A DNA stretch of 56,047 bases from Leptospira biflexa (GTDB lineage Bacteria > Spirochaetota > DYNZ01). The notes under the pieces were generated by a model. It searched no databases, was not told where the DNA came from, and saw nothing but the letters and a program-made list of their open reading frames with translations. A program made the translations under genes and the position numbers. Numbering within the stretch: position 1 is the stretch's first letter; the number at the start of each line of letters is the position of its first letter. The stretch lies in the NCBI GenBank assembly GCA_020720805.1, contig DYNZ01000012.1:1-56047 (forward strand), given 5' to 3'. Positions 44,165 to 51,316 of this stretch are shown piece by piece.

Positions 44165-45303
44165 ACTTTTTCAAGAGCCTGTTTCAGATCAGATATCAGC
44201 TCTGTGGCTGGATCGATTCCTGCCGAGAGCCTGATTGTGTTCTTCCGTACTCCAAACAGAGTGCGGCGATCTTCCGGTAAATAGAGCATCGTTGTCAGAA
44301 AGGGGATACAGATCAAAGATTCTGTAGCGCCAAGGCTAACTGCGTGAATGATAGTTTTCAGGCTGCTGATAAAAGTTTTCGCCTCTTCGATTGTCTCGCC
44401 TACTTCAAAGGCCAGCATACCGCCAAATCCGTTTTGCATCTGTGTCTTAGAAATTTCATGACCGGCGTCATCCGGCAATCCTGGGTAGCGCAGGTTCTTT
44501 ATTTTGGGGTGTTTTTTTAGGTATTCTGCCATGACCTGCGCGTTGATGCTCATTTTTTCTGCCCGCAGAGCAAAAGTTTTGAGACCACGCTCGAGCAGGG
44601 AAGCCGAATAGGCGTCCAGCGTTGTGCCAATTGCCTGGCGCGTAAACCACAACAAGTCATAAAATTCTTTCTTTGTAATGATAGCTCCTGCCATCAAGTC
44701 ATTGTGACCGCCAAGAGCTTTGGTGGCGCTATGGATGACAATGTCAGCTCCCAGACTTAAAGGTTTTTGATGGTACGGCGTTGCAAAGGTATTATCAACC
44801 ACCAGCAGTACGTTTTTTTTTCTGGTGATCTCGGCCATTTTTACAATATCAATGGTTTTGATTAAGGGATTGCTTGGGCTTTCCAGAAAGATCATGCGGG
44901 TATTATCGCGAATATGCGATTCAATTTGACTGCTTTCGTTGGCATCCAGCCAGGTGATATGAACACCCATTTTTTCTAAAATCAAGGAAACCTTGTAATT
45001 GGCACCATATATATCGTGAAACAGGATCAGATGGTCTCCTGATTTCAAAAAAGTAAAAAAGACCATAGTGCAGGCAGCCATGCCGGAAGTCGCTATAATG
45101 CAATCCTCGCCCTGCTCAAGTGTGGCGATCGTATGTTCCACAGCACGGACAGTAGGATTGTCGTCGCGGTGATAGGTATAACCGTCGATTTCCCCATCTG
45201 TGATCTGCCGGAGCACCTCAAAGGAGCTATACTCGTAGTTGACCGCGTGGACAATCGGCGTAACCATGGGTCTGTTGCCGTAAGGCGTCAATGGATCTTT
45301 CAT
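44161..45303 (-). CDS. Cys/Met-metabolism PLP enzyme (cystathionine gamma-synthase/lyase family)
   Basis: 380 residues, fold type I PLP enzyme of trans-sulphuration. Seen: YTYHRDDNPTV (Arg46 for PLP phosphate of the partner subunit), ATSGMAACTM, VDNTFATPYHQKPLSLGADIVIHSATKALGGHND with PLP Lys195 and TIRLSAGID at the C-terminus (substrate carboxylate Arg). Cystathionine gamma-synthase, gamma-lyase, methionine gamma-lyase and homocysteine-forming sulphhydrylase share these, so the exact reaction is open. A strong GGGAGGAAAC precedes the ATG. No SAM riboswitch is visible upstream. Confidence 0.9.
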   Translation of the reverse strand: MKDPLTPYGNRPMVTPIVHAVNYEYSSFEVLRQITDGEIDGYTYHRDDNPTVRAVEHTIATLEQGEDCIIATSGMAACTMVFFTFLKSGDHLILFHDIYGANYKVSLILEKMGVHITWLDANESSQIESHIRDNTRMIFLESPSNPLIKTIDIVKMAEITRKKNVLLVVDNTFATPYHQKPLSLGADIVIHSATKALGGHNDLMAGAIITKKEFYDLLWFTRQAIGTTLDAYSASLLERGLKTFALRAEKMSINAQVMAEYLKKHPKIKNLRYPGLPDDAGHEISKTQMQNGFGGMLAFEVGETIEEAKTFISSLKTIIHAVSLGATESLICIPFLTTMLYLPEDRRTLFGVRKNTIRLSAGIDPATELISDLKQALEKV

Positions 45304-45456
45304 GTTTCCTCCCAGTCGGGTTGCCGCAATTCATGATGAAGAGAGGTACAGCCCAGATTTTTTTTCCGCAATCACTCCATGAAGGCATAACAGGCCGCAG
45401 CACTTTTTGCCAGGGAGTTTTGTATTGGAGTTGATGGGGATACACGCCAATTAGGC

Positions 45457-47073
45457 TTAGGAATCTTCAATCATTTTTTGTATTATAGCCTCAGCCACGC
45501 GAATACCGTCCAGTGCGGCGGAGATGATACCGCCAGCATATCCTGCGCCCTCGCCAGCGGCATAGACGCCGGCAATAGAGCTTTCCAGAGCTGTGCCGCG
45601 GCGTATGCGCACCGGAGCGGAGCTACGGCTTTCAAGCGCCGTCAGAATGGCATCGGGATGGGCAAAGCCGCGCATTTTCGCATCAAAACCCTTGAGGCCC
45701 GCCTGAATGCCTGCGGCGACATGCGGCGGCAGTACATCCCATAGGTTGCCCCAGGTGACCCCTGGGGTATAGCTCGGCAGGAGATCACCTGGACCGGAGG
45801 AGGGGCGCTTGCGTAGAAAGTCATGAACCCGTTGCACTGGGGCAAAAAAATTTCTACCGCCAGCAAGGAAGGCTTTGGCCTCCCAGCTTCTCTGATACTC
45901 TAAACCATCCAGTGGAGCCGGACCAAATTGGCGGGGAGTGACAGGTACAAGCAGCGCGCTATTTGCATTGGTTCCAGCACGGTTATGATAGCTCATGCCG
46001 TTGGTCACCAGGTGTCCAGGTTCTGAAGCTGCAGGAACCACTACCCCGCCAGGACACATACAAAAGGTGTAGCAATCCTGACCATTCTGATGCGGAGATG
46101 GGTGGTGTACCAATTTGTATTCAGCTGCGCCCAGGCTAGGGTGGTCTGCCGACTGTCCATATTGCTGTACATTGATCTGGCTCTGCTTGTGCTCGATGCG
46201 AACTCCCATGGCAAAGGGTTTGGCCTCGATTTGCATCTGGCGCTTGTGCAGCATCAAGATGGTGTCCCTGGCGCTATGGCCGATAGCCAGAATGAGGTAG
46301 AGCGCGTCCATTTCCATGGAGTGATTGATCTCCACTGCGGCAAGCTTTCCATGATGGATGTGAATATCTGTGAGTTTTTGCTGGAAGCGGACCTCGCCGC
46401 CATGCTCGATGATGAAATGGCGTATGTTTTGTATCACCCCCCGGAGCAGGTCGGTTCCGATGTGAGGTTTGCTAAGATAGAGTATCTCTGCTGGAGCCTG
46501 AAAATCAACCAGTGTCTGCAGGATATCGCGGATGCGCGGGTGGTTGACCTGGGTGTACAGCTTACCGTCAGAGAATGTGCCGGCGCCGCCTTCGCCAAAG
46601 GCGATATTTGATTCGCTGTGAAGTTCTCCTGTAGTCATAAATTTTTTTACATCATCAACCCTGATGTCAACGGCTTGACCCCTTTCCAGCAGTATGGGGG
46701 AGATGCCAGACTGGATCAACCGTAACGCCGCAAATAGTCCGGCAGGACCCGTACCGACGACGATCGGCCTGTAAGGGAATGACTTTTTTCCCCCAACATT
46801 TCTAGTGAGTGAATTTTCGCCTGGAGTGGCAAAAGGTTTTACGGAAACAGAGTGACTTTTTTTGAGTATCTCTTCTTCATATTCAACGCTGGTTTTGCAT
46901 AGGCAGCTATAGACAATGCGGATACGGGAACGGTTGCGGGCATCGATAGATTTCTTAAAGATCTGGCATTGTAGAAGATCTGATTGGGCAAGGTTAAGCG
47001 AAGCGGCAATTTTATCTGGAAGGCAATCTTCGCTTTCATCAAGATTAAGAAAAATATTTTCAATGAGTAACAT
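45457..47073 (-). CDS. FAD-dependent dehydrogenase of the COG2509 type
   Basis: 538 residues. A dinucleotide-binding motif (VVGTGPAGLFAALRLIQSG, then LLERG) marks an FAD/NAD(P) fold; a 95-residue N-terminal region lies before it. ESNIAFGEGGAGTFSDGKLYT, YTFCMCPGGVVVPAASEPG and GVYAAGEGAGYAGGIISAALDG are the signatures of the uncharacterised COG2509 flavoprotein family. The substrate is unknown. It starts 21 nt after the L,D-transpeptidase gene with an AGGACAAAGAGAAG ribosome region, so the two probably share a transcript. Confidence 0.9.
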   Translation of the reverse strand: MLLIENIFLNLDESEDCLPDKIAASLNLAQSDLLQCQIFKKSIDARNRSRIRIVYSCLCKTSVEYEEEILKKSHSVSVKPFATPGENSLTRNVGGKKSFPYRPIVVGTGPAGLFAALRLIQSGISPILLERGQAVDIRVDDVKKFMTTGELHSESNIAFGEGGAGTFSDGKLYTQVNHPRIRDILQTLVDFQAPAEILYLSKPHIGTDLLRGVIQNIRHFIIEHGGEVRFQQKLTDIHIHHGKLAAVEINHSMEMDALYLILAIGHSARDTILMLHKRQMQIEAKPFAMGVRIEHKQSQINVQQYGQSADHPSLGAAEYKLVHHPSPHQNGQDCYTFCMCPGGVVVPAASEPGHLVTNGMSYHNRAGTNANSALLVPVTPRQFGPAPLDGLEYQRSWEAKAFLAGGRNFFAPVQRVHDFLRKRPSSGPGDLLPSYTPGVTWGNLWDVLPPHVAAGIQAGLKGFDAKMRGFAHPDAILTALESRSSAPVRIRRGTALESSIAGVYAAGEGAGYAGGIISAALDGIRVAEAIIQKMIEDS

Positions 47074-47094
47074 CTTCTCTTTGTCCTGGCTGCT

Positions 47095-47826
47095 TCAATG
47101 GCTGATGATCACGATTCTTTCTTTGCGCACAAAGGGGTCAAGCCGAATGATATCCTGATTGGATAATCGGACGCATCCGGCGCCTGCCTGAAAGCCAATA
47201 GATTCCGGTTCGTTTGTTCCGTGGATGGCGATGCCAAATCCAGGAGGCGCGATGGGGGATGTTTTGGATGGTGGAATTTTTTTTGCTGCAAGCAGCTTAT
47301 CGTATCGTTTACGGTCACGGCTGTTCGGGTAGTCAAGCAGAAGAAAACGCGGACCAAAGGCACTCTTTCCGATATCCTGATCAGGTTTTCGAAAACGGTA
47401 AGCTCCATCTTCTGCCTTCAGGTGACGGGCATTGAGTTCAGCCAGAAGGGTATAGGCTCTGCTCTGTTTCGGAGCGGCAAGAGTCCAGATATCCTGAATT
47501 TTATAGACCCCTTCGGGGGTTCTTCTGTCGCCTTCATGGATCTTCGCGCTCCGATCCGGATGGTCGCCGTAGGCGATAGCCATACTCATTAAGATTTTTC
47601 CACTATGGGTGCTGACGAACAGTTTGAAATGGGTCTTGCTTACCAGAAGGATATAGCGCTGGCCGCGGCAGGTCTTTGCGTGCAGGGAGAGCTGATGTTT
47701 TACCCAGAGCTGTTCGGATACAATCTGTTGCCTTTTTTCTGATTTGGAAAGGAATACGTTTGGGAAAAGCGCCAGAAAAAAAAGCATTGCCAGCAGAATT
47801 TGATAATTTTTTATAAATTTTAGCAT
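47095..47826 (-). CDS. L,D-transpeptidase (YkuD family)
   Basis: About 243 residues from the ATG at 47826 (TTG at 47850 less likely). N-terminal signal/anchor helix (LLAMLFFLALFP), then the YkuD domain: a GDHPDRSAKIHEGDRRTPEGVYKI opening and the catalytic IHGTNEPESIGFQAGAGCVRLSNQD (His, Gly-Cys-Val-Arg), the HGT...(S/A)xGCxR motif. It makes 3-3 peptidoglycan cross-links or anchors lipoproteins to the wall. With the VanY-type carboxypeptidase at 6 kb it gives two wall-remodelling enzymes in the window. Divergent from the nucleotidyltransferase gene. Confidence 0.92.
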   Translation of the reverse strand: MLKFIKNYQILLAMLFFLALFPNVFLSKSEKRQQIVSEQLWVKHQLSLHAKTCRGQRYILLVSKTHFKLFVSTHSGKILMSMAIAYGDHPDRSAKIHEGDRRTPEGVYKIQDIWTLAAPKQSRAYTLLAELNARHLKAEDGAYRFRKPDQDIGKSAFGPRFLLLDYPNSRDRKRYDKLLAAKKIPPSKTSPIAPPGFGIAIHGTNEPESIGFQAGAGCVRLSNQDIIRLDPFVRKERIVIISH

Positions 47827-47903
47827 GTGATACAGAGCTCCAGGAAGCAATTTGTGTGTTGAGTGCCAACCTCAGAGAAAAGGAAAACGACCAAAAGCGC
47901 GCT

Positions 47904-48599
47904 ATGGCAAGCATTAAAAATAAAGAGATAACAGGTATTATCCTGGCTAGCGGAGAAGGCAGCCGTATGGCTGTGCTTTCCCAGAGCTTTGGATTACCTA
48001 AGCACCTTTTTCCTCTCGCTTCCGATCCCGGCAACCATCCTGTTGCCAGGTTGTATAACCAATTAAAAGAGCAATGCCAGGAGGTGCTGTGCATCGTTCC
48101 TGAAAAATGGCAACACGCCTATCGAAGTCGCAGGGAGCTGGATGGTTTGAAAATTGTTGTAAAAACTGAGGCTGGCTTTCATAACGATTTTCGTCTGGTT
48201 CTTGAAAACGCTTCTTTTGCCTATTTGATGTTAGCAGTAGGGGATATTCTTTATCCGGACACTTTTTTTTCTTCTTTTTATTATAAGGCCACGCAAGCAC
48301 AAAGAACCAGCAGGGAAAAAATTGTTCTGGCTCTGGAGAAAAACAGGTTGCTGCGGCTCCCACCAGATATTCGTATGCTGGCTATGTACGGACCCAGAAC
48401 TACCATGGATCAGCTACGCAATTTGAATCCGGAACTGGCAGCGAGTTTCCTCCAGCACGCGCTGCGGCTCTTGCTCCAGCGAAGATTAGCTTTTACTTAT
48501 ATGGATTCTCTTTTTAACCTCAATCGCCCCGAAGATTATGAAAGGGCAACGTTCGCACGTCACCTGTGGCAGAGCGATACAAAAAGCGGCGGCGAATAA
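47904..48599 (+). CDS. Sugar/MobA-type nucleotidyltransferase
   Basis: About 231 residues from the ATG at 47904; the ribosome site is not obvious, and a GTG at 47856 would add 16 residues. IILASGEGSRM...GLPKHLFPLA is the NTP-transferase signature (GxGxR, later PK). The central VGDILYPDTFF carries the Asp that binds the metal. Substrate unknown: a sugar-1-phosphate or similar. It is first on the plus strand in a divergent arrangement and ends next to the MITE-like element. Confidence 0.78.
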   Translation: MASIKNKEITGIILASGEGSRMAVLSQSFGLPKHLFPLASDPGNHPVARLYNQLKEQCQEVLCIVPEKWQHAYRSRRELDGLKIVVKTEAGFHNDFRLVLENASFAYLMLAVGDILYPDTFFSSFYYKATQAQRTSREKIVLALEKNRLLRLPPDIRMLAMYGPRTTMDQLRNLNPELAASFLQHALRLLLQRRLAFTYMDSLFNLNRPEDYERATFARHLWQSDTKSGGE

Positions 48600-48631
48600 C
48601 GGTTTTTTTAAATCGCTCTCTTTGCCCCGAT

Positions 48632-48799
48632 ATCGAGATTCAATAATGACTCCTTAAAAATTTTTTGCTGGAAAATATGCAATTTTTTCAGTTTTTTGGC
48701 AAGAAACCTCGAAGAAAAATAGAATATGTTTCAAGAATGAGAAAAAATTCGTATATTTCCCAGCTCCACAAAGTTAAGGAAAAATGACTGATCGAGATT
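48632..48799. mobile_element. MITE-like element with 9-bp target duplication
   Basis: The element is 48641-48790 (150 nt). It starts CAATAATGACTCCTTAA and ends in an inverted partner (complement CAGTCATTTTTCCTTAA; 12 of 17 match). It is flanked on both sides by the identical 9-bp word ATCGAGATT (48632-48640 and 48791-48799), as expected for a target-site duplication. The right duplication touches the stop codon of the barrel gene (48798). The right arm resembles the element at 32957-33062. There is no open reading frame, so it is non-autonomous; a transposase must be supplied elsewhere. Confidence 0.72.
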
Positions 48800-50312
48800 A
48801 GAAGCTATAGCGAGCCTTCAGAAAAAAGAAGTCGTTATCCGCAAGCATGGCAAATAAGGGTTCGCTGGATGCGCCAAACACCATTGCGCCCATTTTGATT
48901 TCCAGGCCGTTTTGAAAGTCCCAACCGAAATTCAAATAGGGGGCATAGCCTATGCTCTCATGATCAGGGCGCAAAAGGGAACCAGCTTCTATTGTGAGTT
49001 GTTTGTTAAAAAATTTATCCTCTATGCGCAGCAGTAGTATGTTGGTGAATAATTCGTCGGCATACCTGCTCTGATGTTGACCTGGAATTGCCTGGGTCCA
49101 TTCCAAGAGAACACGACCATCATCCCCCCATAGATTGGCATCTACCCCGATTGTGTAGGCAAAGTAAGGAGCTTTTTGGACTTTGGGCAGGAGGTGGGCT
49201 CCATCAGATTGTTGTGACAAAGTGTATTCATCCTTGACAACCAGACTTTTTTGCATGGTGTAACTCCCCTCGGCGCGTATCGAAAACCGTCCCAGGGAAA
49301 GCGCAGTTTCCAGGCCAAATTGATCAATGCTTTCATATTGGGGTTGGATGGTTACGGATGTAACACTCCAGGGCGGAGTCGTGCCGCTGATTTTTGCGTC
49401 AGCTAGCAAGAGCGGACGATTATCCAGGCCGTGGTAATAGCTGATAAATAGATCTAAGTTTGCCGCAGTGTAGCCGCCGCGCAGTGCACCAGAAATATGT
49501 TTCCATGCGGTGCCGGGATGCTGGCTTTCTACGAGCTGGGGTTGCAGGGATATCTGTTGGCTACCCCCGAAATACGGCTGCATGGCCTCTGGAATATCCA
49601 GCGTATAACTTTCCGGCACAAGATTCCAAAAGGGGCGCTTGCCCTCCTGATCTATCTGCGGCAAAAGCGGTGGAGAAAAAACAGGCACAAGCGCTGATTC
49701 GAATGAAAAATTTTTCCATATCAACTTACCCTTGATGGCATAAACCCCCTGGCGTTGATCTTCTTTGTCCTGGCTGAAGAGCTCGCGATAATCTCTTTGA
49801 TCCAGAAAATTGGTCACAGGGAATAGATCGGCTCTGCCCCAATGAAATAGCTGCTTTCCGATACGGAGTGAATAGAGATCACCGGCATGCAGGTATGCCT
49901 CCTGGATCTCTCCGCTTTCGCTCTGTCTCGGTAGAGCGTAAGCTGTCGGCTGTTGATAATGGTAGAAGTCGGCTATGACTCTGGCATAGTAGCTGTGGCT
50001 GCCGTACCGGATGTTCACATTCAGGCGGGTCTCCTCTTTGAGTATCGAAGTGCTCTCCCTGCTGCTTGTTTCAGATACAGGGAAGTAGTTTTCATTTTCC
50101 ATGAAGCCGTGGAGCATCCAGCGACTGTTGGAGGTTGTCTGATTTGACGATGAGCTATTGAGAAAGGAGTCATCCATTGCCCCATCCGCTCTTTTTTCGG
50201 CAAATCCGCTTAGGGGTGCAATCAGAATTGTCGCACAAACTAGGATAAACCAGATTGAGGAAATCAATTTTTTAAGTAATTTTTCTTCCGGCATATACAT
50301 TTCCTGATTCAT
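48798..50312 (-). CDS. Outer-membrane beta-barrel protein, DUF1302-like
   Basis: 504 residues. Signal peptide (about 15-38, LVCATILIAPLSGFAEK), then alternating beta strands rich in aromatic residues and a terminal Phe (LKARYSF), the usual outer-membrane insertion signal. The content (DLYSLRIGKQLFHWGRADLFPVTNFLDQRDY) is typical of DUF1302-like porins that are encoded beside RND transporters and LolA/DUF1329-like proteins. It is the last gene of the TetR-RND-LolA unit, 23 nt after the LolA-like gene. Likely the exit pore or acceptor in the outer membrane. Confidence 0.82.
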   Translation of the reverse strand: MNQEMYMPEEKLLKKLISSIWFILVCATILIAPLSGFAEKRADGAMDDSFLNSSSSNQTTSNSRWMLHGFMENENYFPVSETSSRESTSILKEETRLNVNIRYGSHSYYARVIADFYHYQQPTAYALPRQSESGEIQEAYLHAGDLYSLRIGKQLFHWGRADLFPVTNFLDQRDYRELFSQDKEDQRQGVYAIKGKLIWKNFSFESALVPVFSPPLLPQIDQEGKRPFWNLVPESYTLDIPEAMQPYFGGSQQISLQPQLVESQHPGTAWKHISGALRGGYTAANLDLFISYYHGLDNRPLLLADAKISGTTPPWSVTSVTIQPQYESIDQFGLETALSLGRFSIRAEGSYTMQKSLVVKDEYTLSQQSDGAHLLPKVQKAPYFAYTIGVDANLWGDDGRVLLEWTQAIPGQHQSRYADELFTNILLLRIEDKFFNKQLTIEAGSLLRPDHESIGYAPYLNFGWDFQNGLEIKMGAMVFGASSEPLFAMLADNDFFFLKARYSF

Positions 50313-50335
50313 TTATGTAATAGCGTATGCCATTT

Positions 50336-51301
50336 TTACATGGCAGCGGGCTTCATTCTGGCCCGCGAAACAGGGACATTGTAACGGATGTTGCGCAGGT
50401 AAAGAATGCTCTTGCCACGTCCGTCCGTCCGTTCCATCACCACTTTTCTCGGCGTAAAGATTCCCTGGATTTTTTCAATGCGCTCATTGTAAACAGTTTT
50501 ACTATGGCGTCCCTGCTGGAAAAGGTCAATACGGACAATCACAGAATCAGCCTGGCGGACATAAATGATGCTTTTGCTGTAAACAGGGCTACTACCTTTT
50601 TTTCTGGCCTCAATTTTATGAACTGGATCATCGCCTACTGAAGCCGCGCCTAAATAGGAATAACTGTAATCGTTTATATTTCTATCCGACATATCTTCAT
50701 AAAAAAAGTGAGAATTAACAAAGGAGTTACCCTTGTCGCTGGAGGCAATTTTGCGCACGCCGCTGCGGCTCGGCTTGATCCATTGTGAGCTGTCCTGTCC
50801 TGATTTTGACCATGTGAGAAATTTTAGCTGTGTGGGTGATGTGAAGGAAATCAAGGAGTGCGTCTCCTGTGATGATAGCCGAATTGTTTCCAGAATAAAA
50901 TTCTTTTTCTCGGCGCATTTCAGAGAGTGGCAGCCTCCCTTGAATATAAGCAGGGTGGCTTCAGATTTTCCGGTGTTGCCCTTAGGGAGGGCATCGTTTC
51001 GCTCCATAATCTCCCTTGCCTGATCAGCTATTAAAGTATGCGGAAATGTTAAGATAAGCATGGCCAATCCAGCAAGAAAAATCTTTTTTATATCCAAAAG
51101 AGATGGCTTTGTAAACTGACATTGTTCCTGAGTGGCTGTTATTTTGGAATTTGACTTTAACCGATTGAATTTTTTCATAATGTTCCTTTCATTTTGATTT
51201 AAGAATATGAAGGCTAATTCTGTTTGACTCGTAGCGCCATTTTTGTCGGCAAATTTGCACCATTTTTTGTGAATGGCTGAAGCGATAATTGTATTGTACA
51301 T
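50336..51301 (-). CDS. LolA-like outer-membrane lipoprotein-sorting protein
   Basis: A periplasmic lipid/lipoprotein-carrier type protein (PF17131-like). The C-terminal half is characteristic: SADSVIVRIDLFQQGRHSK region with RIDLF, then GIFTPRKVVMERTDGRGKSILYLRNIRYN. Its job in the cassette would be to carry the substrate between the RND protein and the barrel. Start is ambiguous. The ATG at 51301 has a perfect AAGGAG 6 nt upstream but puts the hydrophobic signal segment (IFLAGLAMLILTFPHTLIADQ) at about residue 74. The ATG at 51178, also with a good AAGGAA, leaves 33 residues in front. A TTG just before DIKKIFLAG would give a normal signal peptide. Confidence 0.83.
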   Translation of the reverse strand: MYNTIIASAIHKKWCKFADKNGATSQTELAFIFLNQNERNIMKKFNRLKSNSKITATQEQCQFTKPSLLDIKKIFLAGLAMLILTFPHTLIADQAREIMERNDALPKGNTGKSEATLLIFKGGCHSLKCAEKKNFILETIRLSSQETHSLISFTSPTQLKFLTWSKSGQDSSQWIKPSRSGVRKIASSDKGNSFVNSHFFYEDMSDRNINDYSYSYLGAASVGDDPVHKIEARKKGSSPVYSKSIIYVRQADSVIVRIDLFQQGRHSKTVYNERIEKIQGIFTPRKVVMERTDGRGKSILYLRNIRYNVPVSRARMKPAAM

Positions 51302-51316
51302 TTTTATCTCCTTAAT

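Noticed and set aside
45304-45456. SAM riboswitch or S-box upstream of the trans-sulphuration enzyme
   Set aside because: Only about 150 nt of unstructured sequence; no S-box helices visible.
48600-48640. Terminator between the nucleotidyltransferase and barrel genes
   Set aside because: T runs occur but no convincing stem precedes them; the stretch is better explained by the MITE-like insertion.
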